From Fusibacillus kribbianus (GTDB lineage Bacteria; Bacillota; Clostridia; Lachnospirales; Lachnospiraceae), in NCBI RefSeq assembly GCF_030053595.1, contig NZ_JASGBQ010000003.1:124001-188000 (forward strand): a stretch of 64,000 nt of DNA, read 5' to 3'. Each line of letters begins with the position of its first letter. Position 1 is the first letter of the stretch. A model generated the notes under the pieces. That model worked only from the letters and a program-made list of their open reading frames with translations. It did not search any database and had not been told where the DNA came from. Positions 16,639 to 24,651 of this stretch are shown here, piece by piece. Position numbers and translations under genes: made by a program.

Positions 16639-16734
16639 AAAAGGCAGCATTCGCAAACACAAATGCTGCCCAGACGGTCGGCTCATATGGATTCCGGCTA
16701 CACCGTGTTTTTCACGTTTGTCCGTCAGTAACCG
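16639..16734 (-). ncRNA. ZTP (pfl) riboswitch with intrinsic terminator
   Basis: Read on the minus strand. P1 is CGGUUAC (16734-16728) with GUAGCCG (16701-16695), 7 perfect pairs. Inside it lie UGACGGACAAA and a small hairpin ACGUGAAAAACACG followed by GUG. After a variable linker come GCCGACCGUCUGGGCAGC (ending 16665); CCGUC pairs back to GACGG, giving the pseudoknot/P3 of the pfl motif, and CUGGGCAGC is its conserved 3' strand. The same GGCAGCAUU (16670-16662) also pairs with AAUGCUGCC (16651-16643) before UUUU, forming a terminator that competes with the ligand-bound fold. This matches the known ON-switch layout for ZMP/ZTP sensing. I base this on remembered consensus and pairing, not on a covariance search. 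Confidence 0.8.
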
Positions 16735-16754
16735 AAACCTTATATTATGTTAAG

Positions 16755-16783
16755 AATATAACACAGTTTTCAGACTCCGTCAA
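16755..16783 (-). promoter_or_regulatory. promoter of the riboswitch-DUF1576 transcript
   Basis: Minus strand TTGACG (16783-16778), 17-base spacer, TATATT (16760-16755). The riboswitch P1 stem begins about 15 bases after the predicted start. Confidence 0.88.
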
Positions 16784-16796
16784 CCCATTTTGCAAA

Positions 16797-17099
16797 TTAT
16801 TCTGCGTTGGCCTTCTCGACTCTTGTAATGGCTGTCTTGACCATGGGGATACGGCAGTTCTTGTTTCCGCCGAATTCCACGATAACCATATCATCGGTAA
16901 TGTCGATGATCACACCGTAAAAACCGCTGGTGGTCTCCACGCTGTCACCAACCTCCATGCTGGCGATGAGAGCCTGCAGCTGCTTCTGCTGCTTTCTCTG
17001 AGGACGAATTGCGATAAAATACATGAAAGCGATGATGACTACAATGTAAATGACCCAGAATCCTACACCGCCCATGCCGCTGGCTGCTAATAAATTCAT
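16797..17099 (-). CDS. yajC: preprotein translocase subunit YajC
   Basis: 100 residues: one N-terminal membrane segment (VGFWVIYIVVIIAFMYFIAI), then the family motif RPQRKQQKQ and a small soluble domain (VGDSVETTSGFYGVIIDI). YajC associates with SecDF and assists Sec-dependent export. AAAGGAG precedes the ATG, which overlaps the tgt stop (ATGA). It is the last gene of scfA-scfB-secDF-tgt-yajC, an order common in Clostridia. Confidence 0.96.
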   Translation of the reverse strand: MNLLAASGMGGVGFWVIYIVVIIAFMYFIAIRPQRKQQKQLQALIASMEVGDSVETTSGFYGVIIDITDDMVIVEFGGNKNCRIPMVKTAITRVEKANAE

Positions 17100-18247
17100 A
17101 TCTGTTCTCCTTTTTCCTCACAGGAGCCTTCCATCCGCTCCAGTTTTTCTTTTTTATACTCGGCAAAGCGATGATTCTCGATCGCTTCCCGTATCTCACT
17201 CATCATTGTATTATAAAAATAAAGATTATGCAAGACGCAAAAACGCATTCCCAGCATTTCTTTGGCTTTCAAAAGATGCCGGATATATGCTCTGCTGTAA
17301 CGCCTGCACACCGGACAGCCGCAGCCCTCCTCAATGGGACGAGTATCCAGCTCATATTTGGCATTAAAAAGGTTCAGCTTTCCGTAATTGGTATACACAT
17401 GTCCGTGACGCCCGTTGCGTGAAGGATAGACACAGTCGAAGAAATCCACGCCCCGCTCCACTGCCTCCAGGATATTGGCCGGTGTGCCGACCCCCATCAG
17501 ATAGGTGGGCTTCTCCTCCGGCAGATGAGGTACTGTCACGTCCAGAATGTGATACATTTCCTCATGACTCTCCCCCACAGCCAGTCCGCCAATGGCATAG
17601 CCGTCCAGATCCATTTCCGCGATCTCCGCCGCATGGCGGATACGGACATCGTCAAGAACAGCGCCCTGATTGATCCCAAACAGAAGCTGATGAGGATTGA
17701 TGGTGTCGGGAAGGCCGTTCAGCCGCTCCATCTCCGCTTTGCAGCGGGCCAGCCATCTGGTGGTCCGTGCCACGGATGCTTCGATATAGTCCCGCTCTGC
17801 CTTGGCCGGCGCACATTCATCAAAGGCCATGGCAATGGTGGAGGCCAGATTGGACTGAATCTGCATGCTCTCCTCCGGTCCCATGAAGATCTTTCGTCCG
17901 TCCACATGGGAGTTAAAATACACGCCCTCTTCCTTTATCTTCCGCAGCCCCGCCAGGGAAAACACCTGAAAGCCGCCGGAATCGGTGAGAATGGGCTTGT
18001 CCCAGGACATAAACCGGTGAAGACCGCCAAGCTTTTTCACCACCTGGTCGCCGGGCCGCACATGAAGATGGTAGGTGTTGGAAAGCTCGATCTGTGTCCC
18101 GATCTGTTCCAGATCGGAGGTGGCGACGGCACCCTTGATGGCCGCCGCCGTTCCTACATTCATAAATACGGGAGTTTCCACAGTCCCGTGGACAGTCTCA
18201 AGCCTGGCACGCTTGGCCCGTCCGTCCTTTGTCAGTATTTTATACAT
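17096..18247 (-). CDS. tgt: tRNA-guanine transglycosylase
   Basis: 383 residues, full length. Exchanges the wobble guanine of GUN-anticodon tRNAs for the queuosine precursor preQ1. Motifs: TPVFMNVGTAAAIKG, ILTDSGGFQVFSL with a catalytic Asp, YLMGVGTPANILEAVERGVDFFDCVYPSRNGRHG with the nucleophilic Asp, and the zinc site CGCPVCRRY with a later His (VLHNLYFYN). Three bases separate it from the end of secDF, and it overlaps yajC by 4 bases. Confidence 0.97.
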   Translation of the reverse strand: MYKILTKDGRAKRARLETVHGTVETPVFMNVGTAAAIKGAVATSDLEQIGTQIELSNTYHLHVRPGDQVVKKLGGLHRFMSWDKPILTDSGGFQVFSLAGLRKIKEEGVYFNSHVDGRKIFMGPEESMQIQSNLASTIAMAFDECAPAKAERDYIEASVARTTRWLARCKAEMERLNGLPDTINPHQLLFGINQGAVLDDVRIRHAAEIAEMDLDGYAIGGLAVGESHEEMYHILDVTVPHLPEEKPTYLMGVGTPANILEAVERGVDFFDCVYPSRNGRHGHVYTNYGKLNLFNAKYELDTRPIEEGCGCPVCRRYSRAYIRHLLKAKEMLGMRFCVLHNLYFYNTMMSEIREAIENHRFAEYKKEKLERMEGSCEEKGEQI

Positions 18248-18250
18248 AGA

Positions 18251-20428
18251 TTATTTCTGCTCTTTTGCCTTTAACTTGGTCTTCATCAGATACCAGATCG
18301 GTCCGGTCAGGAATACGGAGGAATATGCTCCGCAGATGATGCCGACGATCAGCGGCATGGCAAATTCCCGGATGGAGGATACGCCCAGAATAAACAGGAC
18401 AAATACCATGATGAAGGTGGTCAGTGAGGTATAGATGCTTCTGCTCAGAGTCTGATTGATGCTTAAATTCACCACATCGGCCAGATCCGCCCTGGTGCCC
18501 ATGGCCTTCATGTTTTCGCGGATCCGGTCGAAGATCACGATGGTCGCATTGATGGAATAACCGACGATGGTCAGCATACATGCGATAAAGGTGTTTCCGA
18601 CACTCCATTTGGTGATGGCATAGAAGGCCAGAACCACCAGCACATCATGAACAAGGGCAAAGACCGCACTTGTTGCAAACCGGATATCCTTGAACCGGAA
18701 CCAGATATAGATCAGCATGAAAATGGTAGCCACGATCACGGCGATGACGGCATCCCGCTTCATCTCCGAGCTTACGGTGGCGCTGATGCTGTCCGCCTTG
18801 ATGTTTTCCTTGTCCACACCGTAGGCAGCCACCAGCTTGTCGTTGAGGCTTTCTCTCTCCTCCACGGAAAGAGTTCGTGTCTTGATGATGACCTCGTTGG
18901 TACCGGTCACCTTCTGCGTCTCCACATTGGCATCGCCGGTAACCTCTTCCACCAGAGGAATCACGTCGCTGTGGATGGTATCCATGGACATGTCCTCGTT
19001 GAAGGTCACATTGGTGGAGGTGCCGCCCTTAAATTCCAGACTGTAATTCAAAATGCTGCCCTGGCTGCCGTTTGCATACACGCCCATGGCCACGAAACCG
19101 GCTGCGATGACTGCCAGAGAGCAGATGATGCAGACCATCTTCTTTTTGACGAAATTGATCTTCTTCGGCGGCTTTGCTTTTCCATACAGCTTCTCTGACT
19201 GGAAGCCAATGCTGTAAAGAGCATTCAGCGCCAGTTTTGTGACCACAAGCGCTGTGAACATGGAAAGCACGATGCCGAGAGCCAGTGTCTGCGCGAAGCC
19301 CTTGACGGTGCCGGAGCCTCTCCAGAGAAGCACTGCCGCTGCGATCAGAGTGGTCACGTTGCCGTCCACAATGGCAGAAAGAGCTCTGCGGAAGCCTTCC
19401 TTAATGGCGGATTTTACAGTTCGTCCCGCTGCCAGTTCTTCACGGATTCTGGCAAAAATGATCACATTGGCGTCTACGGCCATACCGATGGACAGAATGA
19501 TACCGGCAATACCGGGCAAAGTCAGGGTAATATCAAAAGCACTTAAGAATACGATCACGAGAGCTACATAGAAGGCCAGAGCGATGGCTGCCGCCACACC
19601 GGGGATCCAGTAAATGGCAATCATCAGAACAGCCACCAGGATAAAGCCGATGAGGCCTGCCTTGAGGCTGGTGGAGATCGCATCCTGTCCCAGCTTTGCT
19701 CCTACCACATTGGAACGGATCTCCTTAAGCTCCAGAGGCAGGGAACCGATCCGGATGGTGGAAGCCAGCTGGCTTGCCTCCTCGTAGGAAGACTGGCCGT
19801 CGATGCTGCAGTTTCCTCCGGTGATCTTCTCCTTCACCGTAGGAGCAGACACCGTCTTTCCGTCATAAACAATGGAGATCGCCTGTCCCACAAATTTTTC
19901 GGTTGCCTCGGCAAATTTCTGACTGCCCTCATCGTTGAGCTGCAGGGAAACGGAGTATTCCGTTGCACCGGTCAGCTGATTTTTCTTACCCGCAGGCTGT
20001 GCATCCTTCACATCATCACCGGTGAGGACCACATTGCCGTCGGGATCCTTGAAGGCCAGAGTACCGGGCTGACCCAGCTCCTCCAGGATCTTGTTGGCAT
20101 CGGACACACCGGGAATATCCACATTGATCCGGTTGGAGCCCTCCTGGTAAACCTCAGCCTCATTGCTGTAGCCGTCCACACGAAGCTTCAGCTTGTAGAT
20201 GGTATCCTGCATGTCCGTTTCGGAAGGATTCTCATCTACGGTCTGATAGGTAATGCTGACACCGCCGGCCAGATCCAGGCCCAGCTTGATGTCGCTCATA
20301 CTTCCGGAGCCGTCGCTGCCCAGTCCCATCAGAGCCGTATAGTAAAGGCCTGCGACAAGGACCAGCAGAACCAGCAGACAGAGGATACCCTTTCCCCGTC
20401 CGGAATTCTTCTTTGCATAGGTTTTCAT
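18251..20428 (-). CDS. secDF: fused SecD-SecF protein translocase subunit
   Basis: 725 residues. SecD half: first membrane segment, LGLDLAGGVSITYQT, the large P1 periplasmic-type domain, then five segments with GMAVDANVIIFARIREEL. SecF half begins near residue 430 (NFVKKKMVCIIC) with LEFKGGTSTNVTF and ends with VGYSINATIVIFDRIREN. The complex uses the proton or sodium gradient to pull secreted chains outward. Fusion of the two is common in Bacillota. It lies between the SCIFF maturase and tgt, the conserved clostridial context of scfAB. The start has AAGGAG 6 bases upstream. Confidence 0.96.
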   Translation of the reverse strand: MKTYAKKNSGRGKGILCLLVLLVLVAGLYYTALMGLGSDGSGSMSDIKLGLDLAGGVSITYQTVDENPSETDMQDTIYKLKLRVDGYSNEAEVYQEGSNRINVDIPGVSDANKILEELGQPGTLAFKDPDGNVVLTGDDVKDAQPAGKKNQLTGATEYSVSLQLNDEGSQKFAEATEKFVGQAISIVYDGKTVSAPTVKEKITGGNCSIDGQSSYEEASQLASTIRIGSLPLELKEIRSNVVGAKLGQDAISTSLKAGLIGFILVAVLMIAIYWIPGVAAAIALAFYVALVIVFLSAFDITLTLPGIAGIILSIGMAVDANVIIFARIREELAAGRTVKSAIKEGFRRALSAIVDGNVTTLIAAAVLLWRGSGTVKGFAQTLALGIVLSMFTALVVTKLALNALYSIGFQSEKLYGKAKPPKKINFVKKKMVCIICSLAVIAAGFVAMGVYANGSQGSILNYSLEFKGGTSTNVTFNEDMSMDTIHSDVIPLVEEVTGDANVETQKVTGTNEVIIKTRTLSVEERESLNDKLVAAYGVDKENIKADSISATVSSEMKRDAVIAVIVATIFMLIYIWFRFKDIRFATSAVFALVHDVLVVLAFYAITKWSVGNTFIACMLTIVGYSINATIVIFDRIRENMKAMGTRADLADVVNLSINQTLSRSIYTSLTTFIMVFVLFILGVSSIREFAMPLIVGIICGAYSSVFLTGPIWYLMKTKLKAKEQK

Positions 20429-20443
20429 TGTATTCTCTCCTTT

Positions 20444-21805
20444 TTAAGACTCATCCGCCAAAGCGGCCTTTATCATGATCGCACACTCGATCCGCTTCTT
20501 CTGCATCTCACAGCCAATGTCATAGGCTCCGGTGATCGAGCCATTAAAATTCCAGGAATTGGCCGCACAGCCGCCGCTGCAGTAAAATCTGGCAAAGCAG
20601 TCCCTGCACTTTTCCTTGGCATAGACATTGCAGAGCTTGAACTCGTCGCGGACCTGCGTGTTTGTCACTCCGGTGTCCACATTGCCCAGCAGGAATTCCT
20701 CCTGCCCCACGAACTGATGGCAGGGATAAAGGTCTCCCCAGGGTGTCACAGCCAGATATTCCGTGCCGGATCCGCAGCCGGACAGCCGTTTTGCCACACA
20801 GGGGCCCTGACTTAAATCGATCATAAAATGGAAGAAGTTAAAGCCCCTTCCCTCTTTCTTTCTCTTAATAAACTCCTTTGCCAGACGGTCATACTCGGAA
20901 AGGATCTTCGGAAGATCTTCTTCCCGGATGGAATAATCCGCCTCCGGAGGCGCAACCACCGGCTCCACAGAGATCTGATCAAAGCCTTCGTCGGCAAAAT
21001 GCAGCACATCCTCGGCAAAATCCAAATTATATCTGGTGAAGGTTCCCCGGATATAATAGCTCTTATCCCCGCGCTTCTTTGCAAACTCCTTGAACTTCGG
21101 CATAATGATATCGTAGCTGGAGCCCTTTCCGTTCCTGGTGGGACGCATCCTGTCGTTGATCTCCTTGCGGCCGTCAATGCTTAAGACCACATTTGCCATT
21201 TCCTTATTGACGAAATCAATGACCTCATCGGTCATCAGCATGCCGTTGGTGGTGATGGTAAAACGGAAATTCTTGTTGTGCTCCTTCTCCTGGGACCGTC
21301 CGTAGGCCACCAGCTTTTTCACCACCTCCCAGTTCATGAGGGGCTCACCGCCAAAGAAATCCACCTCCAGGTTCCTGCGGTTTCCGGAGTTGGCAATCAG
21401 AAAATCCAAGGCCTTTTTTCCTACCTCATAGCTCATGATAGCACGGCGGCCGTGGTACTCTCCTTCCTCCGCAAAGCAGTATTTGCAGCCCAGGTTGCAG
21501 TCATGGGCCACATGGAGACACAGGGCCTTTACCACAGTCTTTCTGCTCTTGAAATCCTTCACATACTGCTCATAAATATCCTCGGTGAACAGAAGGCCTT
21601 CGCTTTTCAGCTCCTCGATCTCCTCCAGAGCCTCCTCCACCTCTTTCTCGGGATATTTTCCCGAAAGAGCGCCGCTCACGGCCTCTTTTCCTTCTTTATC
21701 ATAGACGGCCACCGCATCATAGACCACGTCATCCACCACGTGAACTGCTCCGCTGCACACATCCATGACAATATTGTATCCGTTGTTTTTATACTGATGG
21801 ATCAC
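20444..21805 (-). CDS. scfB: SCIFF peptide maturase, radical SAM/SPASM
   Basis: 453 residues starting at GTG 21805, preceded by AGAGGAG; this gives the family's usual opening V/M-IHQYKNNGYNI, while a longer in-frame ATG at 21856 lies inside the upstream terminator hairpin. The enzyme makes Cys-sulfur to alpha-carbon thioether bonds in the SCIFF peptide. Domains: N-terminal peptide-recognition region (about 1-90), radical SAM core with the [4Fe-4S] motif HDCNLGCKYCF, FFGGEPLMN and VLSIDGRKE, then SPASM clusters with CVAKRLSGCGSGTEYLAVTPWGDLYPCHQ and CNVYAKEKCRDCFARFYCSGGCAANSW. It lies 114 bases downstream of its substrate gene scfA, with an attenuating terminator between them. Confidence 0.96.
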   Translation of the reverse strand: MIHQYKNNGYNIVMDVCSGAVHVVDDVVYDAVAVYDKEGKEAVSGALSGKYPEKEVEEALEEIEELKSEGLLFTEDIYEQYVKDFKSRKTVVKALCLHVAHDCNLGCKYCFAEEGEYHGRRAIMSYEVGKKALDFLIANSGNRRNLEVDFFGGEPLMNWEVVKKLVAYGRSQEKEHNKNFRFTITTNGMLMTDEVIDFVNKEMANVVLSIDGRKEINDRMRPTRNGKGSSYDIIMPKFKEFAKKRGDKSYYIRGTFTRYNLDFAEDVLHFADEGFDQISVEPVVAPPEADYSIREEDLPKILSEYDRLAKEFIKRKKEGRGFNFFHFMIDLSQGPCVAKRLSGCGSGTEYLAVTPWGDLYPCHQFVGQEEFLLGNVDTGVTNTQVRDEFKLCNVYAKEKCRDCFARFYCSGGCAANSWNFNGSITGAYDIGCEMQKKRIECAIMIKAALADES

Positions 21806-21831
21806 AGTATCCAAGCTCCTCTCTATAACGG

Positions 21832-21862
21832 AAGAAAAGACACTTCGCGTATGCAAAGTGTC
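21832..21862 (-). terminator. terminator/attenuator between scfA and scfB
   Basis: Minus strand stem GACACTT (21862-21856) with AAGTGTC (21845-21839), loop of about 10 with some inner pairing, then TTTTCTT (21838-21832). It ends about 25 bases before the scfB start, so it would lower enzyme relative to peptide. A second, stronger stem without a T-run (GGGAGCGA/TCGCTCCC, 21890-21909) lies just after scfA and may protect the short mRNA 3' end. Confidence 0.7.
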
Positions 21863-21919
21863 CCCTTACATGTCGTATTGCAAGAATGTGGGAGCGAAGA
21901 CTCGCTCCCCCATCCCCAA

Positions 21920-22063
21920 TTATTTATGATTTTCGCAGGACTGATTTCCCACTGTGCAGGAAGTCTTGCAGGCAGACTGGCAGGAAGTCTGGCACTCGCC
22001 GCAGCCACCCTTCTTCATGGACTCCTTCAACGTGCTGGAAGTCAATGTCTTTACTCTCTTCAT
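21920..22063 (-). CDS. scfA: SCIFF ribosomal peptide precursor
   Basis: 47 residues: leader MKRVKTLTSSTLKESMKKGG then a Cys-rich core with six Cys at positions 21, 24, 28, 32, 36 and 43 (CGECQTSCQSACKTSC then a later C). This is the six-cysteines-in-forty-five-residues peptide conserved across Clostridia, modified by the radical SAM enzyme encoded next. AGGAGG lies 7 bases before the ATG. Role in the cell is not settled for the family. Too short for ordinary gene finders, but the sequence match is unmistakable. Confidence 0.95.
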   Translation of the reverse strand: MKRVKTLTSSTLKESMKKGGCGECQTSCQSACKTSCTVGNQSCENHK

Positions 22064-22097
22064 GATCCTATCCTCCTATCTTAACCCAGTTTAAATG

Positions 22098-22126
22098 ATT
22101 ATAGCACAGTTTTTTCCATAAGAAAA
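22098..22126 (-). promoter_or_regulatory. scfA promoter
   Basis: Minus strand extended -10 TGCTATAAT (hexamer 22103-22098), 17-base spacer, weak -35 TTTTCT. Transcription would start about 30 bases before the scfA ATG. Confidence 0.75.
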
Positions 22127-22226
22127 GGTCTTTTTCCAAATATTCTGACATACGATGTCTTAAGCAGCGGACAGACGTCCTCCATATTCTGCTTCCTATT
22201 TTATTCATCAGAAAGAAGGTTATCCC

Positions 22227-22595
22227 ATGGCATCCATCCCCAAAAGCAAACCTCTCTATTTGCTCCGTTCTCTCCTGCTCTCCTATGTCCTCAGCGGCCT
22301 TCTGCTGCTCCTTCTGTCCTTTCTTCTCTATAAGATGAAGCTGTCCAGAGACCAGATCCAGGCAGGCGTATACATCATCTATGTACTCTCCTGCTTTTTC
22401 GGGGGCTTCCTCTCCGGAAAGCAGCTTAAGACCCGCCGGTTTTTATGGGGAGGCCTATCGGGACTCCTCTACTTTGGCATCCTGCTCCTTCTGTCCCTTC
22501 TCCTGGGCAAGGGGATCCAAAGCGGCCTTTCCAGGCTTCTGTTAAGCCTTGGCCTCTGTGCCGGCAGCGGTGTCATCGGCGGAATGCTCAGCTGA
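22227..22595 (+). CDS. TIGR04086 family membrane protein
   Basis: 122 residues, four membrane segments: LLLSYVLSGLLLLLLSFLLY, VYIIYVLSCFFGGFLSGK, FLWGGLSGLLYFGILLLLSLLLG and LLLSLGLCAGSGVIGGMLS. The pattern with FGGFLSGK and the closing GxxGG is that of the TIGR04086 family, of unknown function, found in the same clostridial neighbourhood as the SCIFF genes. It is divergent from scfA; 163 bases separate the two starts. AAGAAGG lies 8 bases before the ATG. Confidence 0.78.
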   Translation: MASIPKSKPLYLLRSLLLSYVLSGLLLLLLSFLLYKMKLSRDQIQAGVYIIYVLSCFFGGFLSGKQLKTRRFLWGGLSGLLYFGILLLLSLLLGKGIQSGLSRLLLSLGLCAGSGVIGGMLS

Positions 22596-22632
22596 AAGGC
22601 TTAAAACAGCAGATCCTCCCGGGTCGCGATTC

Positions 22633-22661
22633 TTGACATCACTGCGTCGATATTGTACAAT
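22633..22661 (+). promoter_or_regulatory. promoter of the CorC/HlyC-type gene
   Basis: TTGACA (22633-22638), 17-base spacer, TACAAT (22656-22661); near consensus, about 38 bases before the TTG start. Confidence 0.9.
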
Positions 22662-22698
22662 CATTCCCATATAATACTATTTAGGAGAGTGATTTTTT

Positions 22699-23979
22699 TT
22701 GGACCCAAGTGACGTCATACAGATTGTCAGTATTGTAATCCTGTTATTTTTATCAGCATTCTTTTCCTCCGCGGAGACTGCGCTTCTGGGTATCAGCCCG
22801 CTGCGGATCCGTACCCTGGTGGAGGAGGGAAACAAACGTGCCGTGACTCTGGAGAAGGTGGTTCACAACAAGAGCAAAATGCTCAGCGCGATTCTGATCG
22901 GCAACAATGTGGTGAACTTAAGCTCCTCCTCCCTCATCACCACCTTTGTGATCCGGAAACTGGGCAATGCCTATGTGGGAGCCGCCACCGGCATTCTCAC
23001 CCTGCTGATCCTGATCTTCGGAGAGATCTCCCCGAAGACCATGGCTACCCTGAAGGCAGAAGCCATGGCACTGCGGTTCGCCGGTATCATTTCCGTGCTG
23101 ATGAAAATTCTGACGCCTGTGATCTTTATCGTCAACCTGCTGGCCAGAGGCTTCCTCCGTCTCATGCATGTGGATCCCGATGCCAAGACCGAGACCATTA
23201 CGGAAAATGAGCTCCGCACTATCGTCGATGTCAGCCATGAAGAGGGTGTCATCGAGAGTGAAGAGCGGAAAATGATTAACAACGTGGTAGATTTCGGAGA
23301 TGCCCAGGCCAGAGATATCATGGTTCCCCGCATCAACATGGTATTTGCCAGCGAGGATGCCACCTACGATGAGCTCCTAGAAATATACCGTGAATGCATG
23401 TTTACCCGCATTCCCGTTTACCGGGATACCACCGACAATGTGATCGGTATCATCAATATGAAAGATCTCCTGTTCTATCGGAAGGAAACGCCCTTCCAGG
23501 TACAGAATTACCTTCGGGAAGCTTATTTTACTTATGAATTTAAAAAGACCTCGGAGCTTTTCATGGAAATGCGCCAGAATTCCGTAAGCATCGCCATTGT
23601 TCTGGATGAATACGGTGCCACCGCAGGACTGGTGACTCTGGAAGATCTTCTGGAAGAGATCGTCGGCGAGATCCGCGACGAATATGACGAGGATGAGCTG
23701 CAGAGCCTTCAGAAGATCGGAGACCTGGAATATCGGGTGGAGGGCTCCATGAAGCTGGACGATATCAACGAAGCGCTCGAGTTAACCCTCTCTTCCGAGG
23801 ATTACGATTCGGTGGGCGGTCTGATCATCGGAGAGCTGGATCATCTCCCCGAGGCTGGCGAAAGCGTTGTCACCCAGGGCATCCGCTTTGTGGTGGAAGC
23901 CATGGATAAGAACCGGATCGAATGGGTCCGGATGTATCTGCCGGAGCCCGGCGAGGACAGCAGCGAAGAAGATCTATAA
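22699..23979 (+). CDS. CNNM/CorC-type hemolysin-family membrane protein
   Basis: 426 residues from a TTG start at 22699 with AGGAG 10 bases upstream. N-terminal CNNM (DUF21) domain with about four membrane segments (FLSAFFSSAETALLGIS, TGILTLLILIFGEISPKTMA), then two CBS domains (DIMVPRINMVFASEDATYDE and VLDEYGATAGLVTLEDLLEEIVGEI) and a C-terminal CorC/HlyC domain (DDINEALEL, EDYDSVGGLIIGEL). Family members are linked to Mg2+ or other divalent cation efflux, with adenine nucleotides sensed by CBS domains. Monocistronic, ended by a strong terminator. Confidence 0.93.
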   Translation: MDPSDVIQIVSIVILLFLSAFFSSAETALLGISPLRIRTLVEEGNKRAVTLEKVVHNKSKMLSAILIGNNVVNLSSSSLITTFVIRKLGNAYVGAATGILTLLILIFGEISPKTMATLKAEAMALRFAGIISVLMKILTPVIFIVNLLARGFLRLMHVDPDAKTETITENELRTIVDVSHEEGVIESEERKMINNVVDFGDAQARDIMVPRINMVFASEDATYDELLEIYRECMFTRIPVYRDTTDNVIGIINMKDLLFYRKETPFQVQNYLREAYFTYEFKKTSELFMEMRQNSVSIAIVLDEYGATAGLVTLEDLLEEIVGEIRDEYDEDELQSLQKIGDLEYRVEGSMKLDDINEALELTLSSEDYDSVGGLIIGELDHLPEAGESVVTQGIRFVVEAMDKNRIEWVRMYLPEPGEDSSEEDL

Positions 23980-23989
23980 ATAAAAATAC

Positions 23990-24063
23990 AAAAATGCCCG
24001 TTTCCGAACTTTTCCAGGCAGACATGCCTCATTGCGGAAAAGTTCAGAGACGGGCGTTTTTTT
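23990..24063. terminator. long bidirectional terminator
   Basis: Outer stem AAAAATGCCCGT with ACGGGCGTTTTT and inner stem GAACTTTTCC with GGAAAAGTTC, separated by small bulges. It serves the plus gene ending at 23979 and the minus operon ending at 24062, whose stop lies within it. Confidence 0.92.
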
Positions 24064-24631
24064 ATTCTGTCTTTACCAAAATTCCATCCTTGTCAAGGCC
24101 CTCATTCCGTTTCGCCCGCACGGCGCAGTAAATGAAATCGGAAATATAATAAACCGCTCCGACAATGACAAAAATCTTTCCCACCGTCACACTGTAGCTG
24201 TCCGACAGCCAGGAAATCCCCTTATGGACAAAGGCAAACAGGCAGATGGCATAAATGCCCCAGGCCAGGGTACTTTCCAGGCAAAGGATTCCCTTATAAT
24301 TGAAGGGCTTATCCTTGTAATCCCACCACACGGCCCCAAAGATCCTGATCATCACCTTCGCCACCAGAAATTCCAGTGCTGTTGCCGAAATACAACCCAC
24401 CACATAAAGAAGCGGCCAGTTGTGGGCAATGGGTTTAAACAGGAAATAGGCGCCCAGAAAGCCTACACCATAAATAGGGCAGATCGGTCCGCGGACAAAG
24501 CCGCGGTTGGTCAGCCTTTTATTGCAGAAGGACATATAAATCGATTCCAGCAGCCATCCAAGCATACTGTACAGCAAAAACCAGTTAACCGCATGATAAA
24601 AATCTGTTGAAAACACCTTAATATCCCACAT
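24062..24631 (-). CDS. CmpB-like (PF06541) membrane protein
   Basis: 189 residues, about five membrane segments. Conserved phrases of this Firmicute family are visible: LLYSMLGWLLESIYMSFCNKRLTNRGFVRGPICPIYGVG, CISATALEFLVAKVMIRIFGAVWWDYKDKPFNYKGILCLESTLAWG. The family is annotated as a putative ABC transporter permease, but no ATPase is nearby and the role is not known. The gene follows gatB by 20 bases and is probably co-transcribed with gatCAB. Confidence 0.82.
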   Translation of the reverse strand: MWDIKVFSTDFYHAVNWFLLYSMLGWLLESIYMSFCNKRLTNRGFVRGPICPIYGVGFLGAYFLFKPIAHNWPLLYVVGCISATALEFLVAKVMIRIFGAVWWDYKDKPFNYKGILCLESTLAWGIYAICLFAFVHKGISWLSDSYSVTVGKIFVIVGAVYYISDFIYCAVRAKRNEGLDKDGILVKTE

Positions 24632-24651
24632 CGTAATTCTCCGCTCTCAAA

